Below are positions 35,559-43,098 of a stretch of DNA of 49,398 bases, in pieces. The translations under genes and the position numbers were made by a program. The first letter of the stretch is position 1. Each line of letters starts with the position of its first letter. This DNA is from an uncultured Lachnospiraceae bacterium (GTDB lineage: Bacteria; Bacillota; Clostridia; Lachnospirales; Lachnospiraceae). Under the pieces are notes generated by a model that was not told where the DNA came from, ran no database searches, and saw only the letters and a program-made list of their open reading frames with translations. The stretch covers positions 1-49,398 of the forward strand of contig CANOLA010000012.1 of the NCBI GenBank assembly GCA_947566705.1, written 5' to 3'.

Positions 35559-36167
35559 TCTGCCAGTCTACCTCCTCAAACATAATCTCCCGGTACCGCT
35601 TCTGCACCGCCGCAGCATAGCGTCTGGATACAGGCACCATCATTCCTCCTGTTATGAGGGCGGTTCCGGAAGCCTCCATGACATGGTACATATTGACGAT
35701 GTAACTCTGGTGGCAGCGCAGGAAAGTGTCGCCGCAAATCTGCTGCTCCAGATCGCTTAGTTTCCCGCTGCTCTCCTCCATGTATACGGCAATGATTTCT
35801 CCCCATCCCGCCGGAAGATTTTTTCCACTTTGTCAATCAGTTCTTCCAGCTCTTCCCTGTGGACAGGCTTAATCAGATACTGGATGGCATACAGGTCGTA
35901 TGCCTCCCGGTAAAAGTCATTACTGGTGGAAATAAAGCAGATAGGCGCCGCCTCGTCCGTGGCTCGAAGCTCTCTGGCCAGTTCAATCCCGCCCATGGAA
36001 TTTTCCATAAATATGTCCAGCAGGTACAGGTCATAATTGATGCTCTCCCGCCTTACGTCCGCAAGCAGACTCTCTGCACTGCCATAAAGCTTTACTTCCT
36101 GCTCCTCCAGAAGATTCCGAATGCTGCAGGCATCCTCCCTGCAGTCGTCACAGACCGCAATTCTCAT
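35545..36167 (-). pseudogene. LytTR response regulator, broken by frameshift and likely internal deletion
   Basis: The receiver domain is intact: MRIAVCDD start with SD AAGGAG, phosphoacceptor in LYLLDIF (Asp51), and switch Lys in YLIKPVH. After KVEKIFRRDG (about 35800) the frame runs to a stop at 35757. The C-terminal half of the LytTR DNA-binding domain continues in another frame from about 35790 (EIIAVYMEESSGKLSDLEQQ, then FLRCHQSYIVN and VPVSRRYA). Compared with intact regulators about 20-30 residues of the early LytTR domain are absent at the junction. A sequencing error alone would not explain the missing residues. The product would be a receiver domain without DNA binding. Confidence 0.8.
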
Positions 36168-36306
36168 AAGTATCTCTCCTTTTCCTGACATTTTCATTTG
36201 CATCTTATATACTATCTATCGCCGATATTCTAACATAACCACCCATGAACAACTCAAGGGGGTTTTTGTAATTTCACTGATTGACACATAAACAGTTTTT
36301 TGTTAA

Positions 36307-36336
36307 ACTAACTTTCAACATTTTAGCACTAAGTTT
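36307..36336 (+). promoter_or_regulatory. possible LytTR direct repeats upstream of the second two-component system
   Basis: ACTAACTTT (36307-36315) and ACTAAGTTT (36328-36336) match at 8 of 9 positions with a 21-bp period, 17 bases before the proposed -35. The region is AT-rich, so chance is possible. An alternative promoter (TTGACA 36281-36286, TAAACT 36304-36309) overlaps the first repeat. Confidence 0.4.
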
Positions 36337-36353
36337 TCCCTTTAAGGGCAAAA

Positions 36354-36383
36354 TTGTAAATATGGTATCATTTTATGTAAAAT
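36354..36383 (+). promoter_or_regulatory. possible promoter of the plus-strand two-component system
   Basis: -35 TTGTAA (36354-36359), 18-base spacer, -10 TAAAAT (36378-36383). The leader to the TTG start at 36405 would be short (about 15 bases), which just holds the AGGGGG ribosome site. Confidence 0.45.
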
Positions 36384-36404
36384 TGGCAGAAGGGGGAATT
36401 ACGG

Positions 36405-37160
36405 TTGCAGATTCATATTGCCTTATGTGATGACGAAACGGCGTGTCACGATACAATCAAAAAACTTCTTGCAGATTACAGGCAGAAAACTTCTTCTGCT
36501 TCTTTTACTCTTTCCTGCTTTTCTTCCGGAAAGGATCTTTTAGATTACATTGACGAAAGAGCAGCCTTTGACATCTACATACTGGATATTATTATGCCTG
36601 ATATAAACGGCATACAATTAGGCTCTGCCCTGCGGGAGCGAAATGACAGCGGCTTGATTATCTATCTGACTTCCTCTCCTGATTTTGCATTGGAATCCTA
36701 CAACACGGATGCCCTGCACTATCTTCTAAAACCAGTACGCAATAGTCAGTTTTTTCAGTGTATTGATAAGACAATAAGCCGCCTGGACCATCGCTCCATG
36801 GAAGATACCATCCCTATAAAAACTCCTGGCTCCACCTGTATCGCCGCAATCCATAATATCCTCTACGCAGAGCGGATAAACCGTCATATTCGTTATTACT
36901 TAAGCGACAATACCGTAATAGACAGTGTAACTTTTAACGATACCTTCCAAAACGCCGTTTCCCGGCTGGCAGCCTGTCCCGGCTTTCTGATTGTCGGTTC
37001 TTCCTTCGTGGTAAACCTTCACTATGTAACGGAGGTTACAAGATCGGAAATGCTGCTGAAAGGAAACCATCTTGTCCCTGTCCCGCGGCGTTCTTATGAA
37101 ACGGTCAAAACAGCCTGGGCTGATTTCTGGCTCTGGAAAGGAGATACCCATGTTATTTGA
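36405..37160 (+). CDS. LytTR-family response regulator
   Basis: A 251-residue regulator. The receiver domain has the acidic pair CDDE (8-11), phosphoacceptor Asp61 in YILDIIM, and switch Lys in YLLKPVR; the LytTR DNA-binding domain occupies about 140-245 (ILYAERINRHIRYYL, FLIVGSSFVVNLHYV, LVPVPRRSYE). It begins with TTG, preceded by AAGGGGG at 8 bases; no ATG fits. It overlaps the following kinase gene by 11 bases and forms an AgrA/AgrC-like pair. Because its neighbour regulator across the intergenic region is broken, this one could act on the direct repeats at 34226-34260 (inference). Confidence 0.88.
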   Translation: MQIHIALCDDETACHDTIKKLLADYRQKTSSASFTLSCFSSGKDLLDYIDERAAFDIYILDIIMPDINGIQLGSALRERNDSGLIIYLTSSPDFALESYNTDALHYLLKPVRNSQFFQCIDKTISRLDHRSMEDTIPIKTPGSTCIAAIHNILYAERINRHIRYYLSDNTVIDSVTFNDTFQNAVSRLAACPGFLIVGSSFVVNLHYVTEVTRSEMLLKGNHLVPVPRRSYETVKTAWADFWLWKGDTHVI

Positions 37161-38436
37161 GAACTATCTTCCATATGCCATAGTAAAAGTATTATTTGTT
37201 GTTACCGGAACACTGGGCATGATGTCTTCAACGACTGTATTCAAACGTACCGGAAAACAGATTGTACCGCTTGTTTTTTTATATCTGCTCTATGTAGCCG
37301 GTTCCAGCGCCGCCATCATCTCTTTATTTGGTTATACATTCTTTTTACGGATTTTTCTGCTTACTATCTCTACCCCTGCTATATATTTGTTCTTCCGGCT
37401 TGCCAAAACCCGGCCTTCCAAAATTATATTTAACTCTGCGACGCAGATTCTTCTTTCCTTCTATGTATCTGCAGGCATTACTCTGATTGTGCCCAAAATA
37501 CACGGCTCGGAACTTACCGATCTTCTGCTGCGCTTTGCTGCCTACTGCATCATCATTTTGCTGGAATACCGGTTCCTGCGCAATCCATTCCTGCGTATTT
37601 TCTCCATTATAAAAACCGGCTGGCTGGTACTGGCATTAATTCCCTGCTCCTTAATGGTCCTCTTAATTGCACTGGCTACCTTCCCGGTTTCTTATACAGA
37701 AAATCCCACAGGCGTTTTCTTTATTTGCCTGTTGGGAGCCGCTATCATAATCATTTACTTTTCCATCTTTCAATATCTGTTCATGCAATATCATTTTCAA
37801 ACGGCAAGGCAGAACATAGAACTTCTGGAAGTTCAGGTAGGGAATTTGAAGGAAAAACTGGCGCAGGACGCTGCAATTGAAGAACAGTCCCGTATTGATA
37901 AGCACGATACCCGCCATAGATTCCAAACGGTTGCTTATCTTTTGGAAAACGGAAAAACTCCGGATGCTCTTGACTATATTACCCAATATATCAGTCAAAC
38001 CCAGGCGGAAACCTCCGTATCATACTGCAAAGATGTTCTCATAAATGCCACTCTGTCCTCTTACTTCGGGCAGGCAAAAAAAGCCGGAATCACGCTGGAG
38101 ACACATCTTTCTTTTCCTGATACGCTCCCTGTTGATTCCGGTGAGTTTTCCATCGTTATTGCAAATGCGCTGGAAAATGCAATTAAAGCCTGCTGTTCAT
38201 TCCCTGAGGAACAAAGAAACATTGTCTGCAGGTGTATTTACAAGCCAAAGCTCATGCTGGAAATTTCCAATCCCTGCGGCAATGATGTTGTTTTTTCAAA
38301 GGACGGCATCCCGCTGTCGAAAGAACAGGAACACGGGATCGGCACCCGCTCTATTCTGGCTTTCTGTAAAAAGTATGACGCATTTTGTTCCTTTTGTGCA
38401 GAAAACAATCGGTTTACCCTAAAGGTGGTATTATAG
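37150..38436 (+). CDS. AgrC-like (GHKL) sensor histidine kinase
   Basis: About 428 residues: six or seven membrane helices in residues 8-215, a coiled stretch (ELLEVQVGNLKEKLAQD), the phosphoacceptor region RIDKHDTRHRFQTV, the N-box VIANALENAIKAC, and glycine box EQEHGIGTRSI. The Asp-Thr-Arg-His-Arg variant of the H-box is less common but is found in HPK10 kinases. The start at 37150 is chosen because AAGGAG lies 6 bases upstream, inside the end of the regulator gene. A likely peptide or small-molecule sensor; no cyclic-peptide precursor gene was seen nearby. Confidence 0.87.
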   Translation: MLFENYLPYAIVKVLFVVTGTLGMMSSTTVFKRTGKQIVPLVFLYLLYVAGSSAAIISLFGYTFFLRIFLLTISTPAIYLFFRLAKTRPSKIIFNSATQILLSFYVSAGITLIVPKIHGSELTDLLLRFAAYCIIILLEYRFLRNPFLRIFSIIKTGWLVLALIPCSLMVLLIALATFPVSYTENPTGVFFICLLGAAIIIIYFSIFQYLFMQYHFQTARQNIELLEVQVGNLKEKLAQDAAIEEQSRIDKHDTRHRFQTVAYLLENGKTPDALDYITQYISQTQAETSVSYCKDVLINATLSSYFGQAKKAGITLETHLSFPDTLPVDSGEFSIVIANALENAIKACCSFPEEQRNIVCRCIYKPKLMLEISNPCGNDVVFSKDGIPLSKEQEHGIGTRSILAFCKKYDAFCSFCAENNRFTLKVVL

Positions 38437-38489
38437 CCCTCGCAAGAACGCCCTCGACAATTTTATAAAAAAGATAAGGAGATTATACA

Positions 38490-39323
38490 ATGGACACCCC
38501 TATTGACAGCACTACAAACGAAAGTGACTACAGCTTATTTTCTATCCGTCAGGCAGCGCGCGCCTGTAATCTTTCCCGTTCCAGTCTAATCCGCCTGGAG
38601 AAAAAAGGGCTGCTCACGCCAGCCCGCACTGATGCAAACAGCGGATACCGTTACTATGATAACAACAACATCAGCCGCATCCTGCAGATTCAGAAATTCC
38701 AGCAGATGGGCTTTAGCCCGGAAGAGATTATCTCCTACTATGAGAGCGGCGGAAAAGCTGATGAACTTCTTGCCGCTTTGGAACAGAAACTATACTTATT
38801 GCAGCAGCAGATTGCAGAAATGCGTCTGCGTTCCCATGATGTACCGGATATGTCTCTGTCCATATTAAAGATTCCCGAAACCGTGTGCTGTGTCCGCAGG
38901 TACCAGGGCGCTGTGATTCAGGATAAATACCACGCCTCGTATGATTTCTTTCATGAATGTGTGGAAAAAGGAATCGCTCTTGCACCAAAAGCGTTTTTCC
39001 TCATCGATGAGCGCACAGACTATCTTAAAGGAGAACTTTCTTTGGCACCCCATGATTTTTATGTCTGTATGCCCGTTTTACCGGAACAGGCACCGGAAGA
39101 TGCCATTCCTATTCCTGCCTGCACTGCCCTTTCCCTGCTGGTTTATGGCAACTATAGCAACCTCAATGAAACATATCTATATCTGGGGGAACAGGTGCGT
39201 AAACGCGGGCTTACACCTGCCGGATATATCCGGATGATCGCTCTGGTCGCTCCTTATGTGGGGAAGGAGATTGATCCGAACATGTATTGTTCGCAGCTTT
39301 TGCTGCCGGTGGAAGAGTCTTAA
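38490..39323 (+). CDS. MerR-family regulator with GyrI-like effector domain
   Basis: A 277-residue transcription factor. The winged helix-turn-helix is near 17-85 (FSIRQAARACNLSRSSLIRL, GYRYYDNNNI, FQQMGFSPEEI), a coiled-coil dimer helix near 95-115, and an effector domain from about 125 onward of the GyrI/BltR-like drug-binding type. AAGGAG lies 8 bases before the ATG. It is the last gene of the plus-strand block, 53 bases after the kinase. The ligand and target are unknown; MerR proteins with GyrI domains often control multidrug efflux. The neighbour on the right is a decayed esterase on the opposite strand. Confidence 0.85.
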   Translation: MDTPIDSTTNESDYSLFSIRQAARACNLSRSSLIRLEKKGLLTPARTDANSGYRYYDNNNISRILQIQKFQQMGFSPEEIISYYESGGKADELLAALEQKLYLLQQQIAEMRLRSHDVPDMSLSILKIPETVCCVRRYQGAVIQDKYHASYDFFHECVEKGIALAPKAFFLIDERTDYLKGELSLAPHDFYVCMPVLPEQAPEDAIPIPACTALSLLVYGNYSNLNETYLYLGEQVRKRGLTPAGYIRMIALVAPYVGKEIDPNMYCSQLLLPVEES

Positions 39324-39391
39324 GGACTGGTTACGCGACACAGTTACGGATTCTGTCTTTTTCATCCCTTGCCGGATCAGCTGTGTAAACA

Positions 39392-39820
39392 CTAATTAAA
39401 ACGGTTCATCCACTGGGTTGACGCATCCATGGCTGTACGGCAGGCATTCGTCTGATCCAGTGCATTCAGCATCACAAAATCATGAATGGTACCCTGCATG
39501 CGCAAAGCAGTTACCTCCACGCCTGCACACCGAAGCTTTTCGCCAAAGGCCTCTCCTTCGCTGCGCCGTGAATTATAGAAGATAACATTTCTGATTTTTT
39601 CACATCTGGGTAAAATAAAATATACCGGTATGCTGCCCCACATTCCGGTGTTTATGCAGTCCGAGGATATATCAGCAGGATACTTGTATACCGGTGTATC
39701 CTGTGCTTCCTCCAGTACTCTTCTGCCCTGCACATGCGGCAGCTGAAAAATAAGCGGCGGCACAGAGCTCTGGTTGCAGACGGCTTCTGCAGCGGGTTCC
39801 AACGGAATACATCGTTTCAT
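39392..39820 (-). pseudogene. alpha/beta-hydrolase (esterase) remnant with internal deletion
   Basis: The 142-codon frame begins like a full fold-3 esterase (IPLEPAAEAVCNQSSVPPLI, PVYKYPADI) and ends like one (SEGEAFGEKLRCAGVEV, GTIHDFVMLNALDQTN, with the catalytic His in IHDF). The middle is gone: no HGGG oxyanion loop, no GDSAGG nucleophile, and the Asp region is cut, so roughly half of a family member (usual length about 300) is missing. The join falls near VIFYNSRRSEGE and is in frame. The ribosome site TTGGAG is still present. A stable but inactive product is possible; I regard it as a pseudogene. Confidence 0.75.
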
Positions 39821-39958
39821 ATGCTTTGCTCCAATTATGCTTTAACTGGTTTTTATTATCATATGCAGTGCTTCCGTTTTTGAGTTTATCCGTCTTCTGG
39901 TGAGTCCGCTGACGCTGTGCTGCTTATGTCCCTGCCACACCAAATTCCAGGTTCGCTG

Positions 39959-40385
39959 TCAGTATCCTAAAATTTTTACCATTATGTACTCGTCTGCATA
40001 ACTGCCGTCATCATATTTAAGGGCACGGAAATTCTTTCCAGTTTCTTTGAATCCAAATTGTTCATACAAACTCTTTGCCCGATTATTTCCATCAGTACAC
40101 GCGACGTAAGCTGCCTTTTGATACGATTCCACAATTACCTGCAACAACGCCTTCCACCTCTGCCACCATCATTATTTCACGTGGATGATTCCTTTTGCTT
40201 TCTAAAAGCTGTTCCTCTGATTCAACGGTGTAAATAACCTCGTCCTCATTTCTAAGAAGAAACGGCGTTTCCGCAGATACCGTTCGAAGATATTCAATCA
40301 TATCCGCAGCATCTTTTGTTTCAACGGACCGAAGTATACATGTACGACCATCCCTTAATTTTATCTTCTTCTCTTCAAATATCAT
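39959..40385 (-). pseudogene. GNAT acetyltransferase remnant
   Basis: The N-terminal half (MIFEEKKIKLRDGRTCILRS to AGNCGIVSKGSLRRV) is in one frame and ends at a stop at 40092. The C-terminal part (NNRAKSLYEQFGFKETGKNF to YADEYIMVKIL) is in another frame to 39959. The join near 40095-40110 lacks about 40 residues that should hold the acetyl-CoA pyrophosphate loop (Q/RxxGxG/A). It therefore cannot bind the cofactor. Its start overlaps the stop of the intact GNAT gene (ATGA). Confidence 0.78.
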
Positions 40386-40867
40386 TTCTTCTCCTTTTTT
40401 TCATAAAATACCAGTGTAAGTTTTTCGTTAATGACTTCTGTTTTACCTGTCTGCCGATACCCCATTTTCTCATACAAATGACAGTTCCCCGGTTCCTGCA
40501 AAATTGTATCCAGTTCCCAGTTTCCGTTTCCATGTACTTCTTCACACAGCCGGATTGCTTTCTGCGCAATGCCCTTACCCTGAAATTCCTGCAATACAAA
40601 TACTGGGGAAATTCTCTTGTTTTTTCCGGCTTCCTTTTTGTCAACAATACGAATAGCTCCAACTTTTTGCTGTCCGATACAGATAAAATAATAAAATGTA
40701 AAATCCTGTTTCAAACGTGCTTCAACCTTTTCCACACTTTCATTTCCAGGATTTGTGTCAAAATCCTGATACTTCTCTAACAGTTCTTTGAATGCTTCCA
40801 CCTGCATGGCGTGTATTTCTTTCGCATCGCTAATATTAGCCCTTAATAATTTTACTTCCACGTACAT
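40382..40867 (-). CDS. GNAT-family N-acetyltransferase
   Basis: A 161-residue protein with the GNAT fold: RANISDAKEIHAMQVEAFKE at the N-terminus, central strand VGAIRIVD, the acetyl-CoA loop EFQGKGIAQKAI (Q-G-K-G-I-A) near 110-121, and the C-terminal LYEKMGYRQTGKTEVINEKL. Length is normal. It acetylates an unknown amine substrate in the cytosol. Its 3' end overlaps the decayed GNAT gene by 4 bases and its 5' end overlaps the PBECR4-like fragment by 16 bases, so translation may be coupled. It is the only intact gene among several decayed ones. Confidence 0.85.
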   Translation of the reverse strand: MYVEVKLLRANISDAKEIHAMQVEAFKELLEKYQDFDTNPGNESVEKVEARLKQDFTFYYFICIGQQKVGAIRIVDKKEAGKNKRISPVFVLQEFQGKGIAQKAIRLCEEVHGNGNWELDTILQEPGNCHLYEKMGYRQTGKTEVINEKLTLVFYEKKEKK

Positions 40868-41037
40868 TCCCTTCCCGAATTTACCAATCGATACTGCTGT
40901 CCCATCAAATGGAAACAGTATTTTTTTCCAAATCGAATACCCAACTCCACGGCTATCCCTTTCCGGCCTAAAACCAGACAGTATTTTGTATCAAGCAGTG
41001 AACAGAAGGAATTAACACAGTCGTATATCGTATGCAT
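40852..41037 (-). pseudogene. truncated PBECR4-like nuclease domain fragment
   Basis: A 61-codon frame whose core (LLDTKYCLVLGRKGIAVELG, then FHLMGQQY) resembles the start of the PBECR4 domain (a barnase/EndoU/colicin/RelE-like nuclease family found in phage and polymorphic contexts). Intact domains are longer and have catalytic residues further on; here the sequence diverges after FHLMGQQYRL and stops inside the next gene. I call it a fragment of an effector or antiphage nuclease; family assignment is from memory of its motif and is moderate. Confidence 0.5.
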
Positions 41038-41060
41038 CTCTTCATCCCATCTGTTTTTAA

Positions 41061-41088
41061 GTTAAGAAAAGCTCTGCCGAAGCAGAGC
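41061..41088 (-). terminator. UUCG-loop intrinsic terminator
   Basis: On the minus strand GCTCTGC-TTCG-GCAGAGC followed by TTTTCTTAA: a 7-bp GC-rich stem with the very stable UUCG tetraloop and a T-rich tail. It ends the short transcription unit from the promoter at 41240-41268 and any read-through from the ABC operon. Confidence 0.85.
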
Positions 41089-41172
41089 CTTTCTGACATT
41101 TTCTTTCGACAACCACCAGTCATCTAGCCAGATTGTGGTAAATGCCAAACCCTTATAAAGCTCGCAAGACAC
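41062..41172 (-). CDS. possible 36-residue peptide with Trp-rich core
   Basis: GTG start at 41170-41172 with GAGGG a few bases upstream; the frame gives MSCELYKGLAFTTI, then WLDDWWLSKENV and RKALLRQSFS. Its last codons form the UUCG terminator hairpin and its stop lies in the T-run, so translation would compete with termination. No signal or membrane helix. Coding status is uncertain; it may instead be part of a non-coding RNA. Confidence 0.35.
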   Translation of the reverse strand: MSCELYKGLAFTTIWLDDWWLSKENVRKALLRQSFS

Positions 41173-41215
41173 TGCCCTCTGGCACAACATCCTGTATCAA
41201 CGCTTTGACAGACAC
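41153..41215 (-). CDS. possible 20-residue leader peptide
   Basis: A GTG-started frame (MSVKALIQDVVPEGSVLRAL, stop at 41153) near the predicted start of the short transcript, overlapping the 36-residue frame. There is no strong ribosome site. Offered as a candidate only. Confidence 0.3.
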   Translation of the reverse strand: MSVKALIQDVVPEGSVLRAL

Positions 41216-41239
41216 TCACTGTTGCCTATCCTAACTATT

Positions 41240-41268
41240 ATAGTACAACGAACTGCAAAATATGTCAA
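41240..41268 (-). promoter_or_regulatory. promoter of the short unit 41061-41231
   Basis: -35 TTGACA (41263-41268), 17-base spacer, -10 TACTAT (41240-41245), extended by AAT to a second TATAAT at 41237. It lies just downstream of the ABC permease stop (41301) and points at the PBECR4-like fragment and GNAT gene. Confidence 0.7.
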
Positions 41269-41300
41269 TTGCAATCCGCAGTTTTTAGCATAGTTATTAG

Positions 41301-42404
41301 TTAAAATTCCGTCACATCCGCTTTCCCCATTAATCTTCCCTTGGACAAAATTAACGGAACTACAATCAGAACATCACATAGGATAAATCCGGCCAGTCCT
41401 GTCCCTGAATAAAACAGCAGATGCATACCTTTTTTCATATAAACCAGTTCATTTATCATATACGTGAACAGAAAAATCGCCGCTCCCCCAATGATGCAGG
41501 CAGTGATATTCATAAAAATAATCTCTGCCGCTACTTTTTTCCTTACTTCCCTTCTGCTTCTGCCCAGTGCCCTGTAAATACCGAACTCACAGGTTCTTTT
41601 TATGTACTGGCCGGTGACAACTGAATTTACGGTAACAGCAAGTACGACTGCAATCAGTATATCTACTGCATAAAAAAGAACATAAAACACATAAAACTGC
41701 GGCAGCACTCTGCTTCTCGCTGACTCAGAAATCTGAACCTTCCTGTCTCCTGCAAGTTTTTTCACATAACTGTACAGCTCTTCTTTTTCCATTGTATCAC
41801 TGTATATATAAAGCCTTCCCAGGCTGTCGTCACTCTCAAAAATAAGAAACGTACAAAAACTTCCGTCATCAATAATCGCATCTACCGTATATTCCCCATC
41901 AATATAGGAATCAAAACTGTGGTCAAGCGTATCGCCAAGACGGATGCCTTTATTATCTGCAAAATCCTGACTGATAACCATACTCCGGTTCTTGCATTTT
42001 GAAAAATCTCCTTTTATCCCCAGATGTTTAAAAACCTTTTTCATGTCATCTGCGGAATTAAATACATATGACCAGCCGCCCATTTCAAAACCAAGCACCG
42101 TCCCATGCTGCATACCGGAAAAACCATAGGCAGTTACATCAACAAATTCAAGTTTTTCATCCTCTTGAACAGCTTTCCTGAATGCGGCAAAATCCTTATA
42201 TTCTTCATCGGTACTCTGTAGCCCTGCCACAACAATTTTATCCGAATATTCAAACTCCTTTTCAAAGGAATAAGTTTCCGAATGAATATAGTTGCCCGCC
42301 AGAAACATAAGAGTCGCAAGAACCATCATAAAGATACACAGAAAAACCCTGCCCCTGTTTTCTTTCATATAATAAAATGCTGAAAATGGATTTATTTTTT
42401 TCAT
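41301..42404 (-). CDS. FtsX/MacB-like ABC transporter permease
   Basis: A 367-residue membrane protein with four helices: one near 18-38, then a large extracytoplasmic domain (about 40-235) and three near the C-terminus (about 240-262, 290-315, 328-350). The cytoplasmic coupling loop reads CEFGIYRALGRSRREV, the FtsX-type motif. It begins directly after the ATPase stop codon (TAGATG, no gap), so translation is coupled. It is the third gene of a three-gene ABC system; substrate unknown. Such systems in Firmicutes often export or detoxify antimicrobial peptides. Confidence 0.85.
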   Translation of the reverse strand: MKKINPFSAFYYMKENRGRVFLCIFMMVLATLMFLAGNYIHSETYSFEKEFEYSDKIVVAGLQSTDEEYKDFAAFRKAVQEDEKLEFVDVTAYGFSGMQHGTVLGFEMGGWSYVFNSADDMKKVFKHLGIKGDFSKCKNRSMVISQDFADNKGIRLGDTLDHSFDSYIDGEYTVDAIIDDGSFCTFLIFESDDSLGRLYIYSDTMEKEELYSYVKKLAGDRKVQISESARSRVLPQFYVFYVLFYAVDILIAVVLAVTVNSVVTGQYIKRTCEFGIYRALGRSRREVRKKVAAEIIFMNITACIIGGAAIFLFTYMINELVYMKKGMHLLFYSGTGLAGFILCDVLIVVPLILSKGRLMGKADVTEF

Positions 42405-43088
42405 CTACTGTACCATGTCCCTTTCCGGCTCTATACTGCTTAATTTTCCGTCCCACATTTCAACCAGTATATCCACATCTGAAAGAACTGACCTATCATG
42501 GGTTACTACAATCACCAGTCTTTTTTCTGAATATTTCTTCAGTATCTTCATAACATTAAACGCATTTTCATGATCCAGGGAGGCGGTCGGCTCGTCTGCA
42601 AAAACCACCTTCGGATTATTTATCATGGCTCTTGCAATGGCAACCCTCTGGCACTGTCCGCCGGAAAGCTTTGACGGACGTTTTCCAAACTCCCGCTCCT
42701 TTAATCCCAGTGCTTTCAGATACTCTTTTGCATCTGTTTCTGCTTCGTTTTTTTCACTTGTCGCAGCAACTACCACGTTATCGACAGCATTCATATACGG
42801 AACCAGATAATGCTTCTGGAATACAAAACCAAACTCATTTCTTCTCACATTTTCCCTCTGTTTATTTGACAGTTCTGTAAGTTCCTGCCCATTGTAGACG
42901 ATACTTCCCTCTGTGGGCGTTTTCAGCGTGGACATGACATACATCAGCGTACTTTTCCCACTTCCGGAAGGTCCGATAATTCCGACAAGTCCAAAGTCCG
43001 GAAGTGTCAGATCAAATCCATTCAGGGCGTACATTTTATCATCTGAGTTCACATCGTATATCATGCTTACATTTTTTATTTCAAACAT
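42405..43088 (-). CDS. ABC transporter ATP-binding protein (LolD/MacB type)
   Basis: About 227 residues. Walker A GPSGSGKST (39-47), Q-loop FVFQKHYLVP, signature LSGGQCQR, Walker B VVFADEPTASLD, and H-loop VTHDRS are all present, so it is an active ATPase. Start 43088 (MFEIKNVSM) has AGGAGG 6 bases upstream; an in-frame ATG further up (43109) lies within the preceding gene. It lies between two FtsX-type permeases, so the complex is probably a heterodimeric permease with two copies of this subunit. Confidence 0.93.
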   Translation of the reverse strand: MFEIKNVSMIYDVNSDDKMYALNGFDLTLPDFGLVGIIGPSGSGKSTLMYVMSTLKTPTEGSIVYNGQELTELSNKQRENVRRNEFGFVFQKHYLVPYMNAVDNVVVAATSEKNEAETDAKEYLKALGLKEREFGKRPSKLSGGQCQRVAIARAMINNPKVVFADEPTASLDHENAFNVMKILKKYSEKRLVIVVTHDRSVLSDVDILVEMWDGKLSSIEPERDMVQ

Positions 43089-43098
43089 CTTCTGCCTC

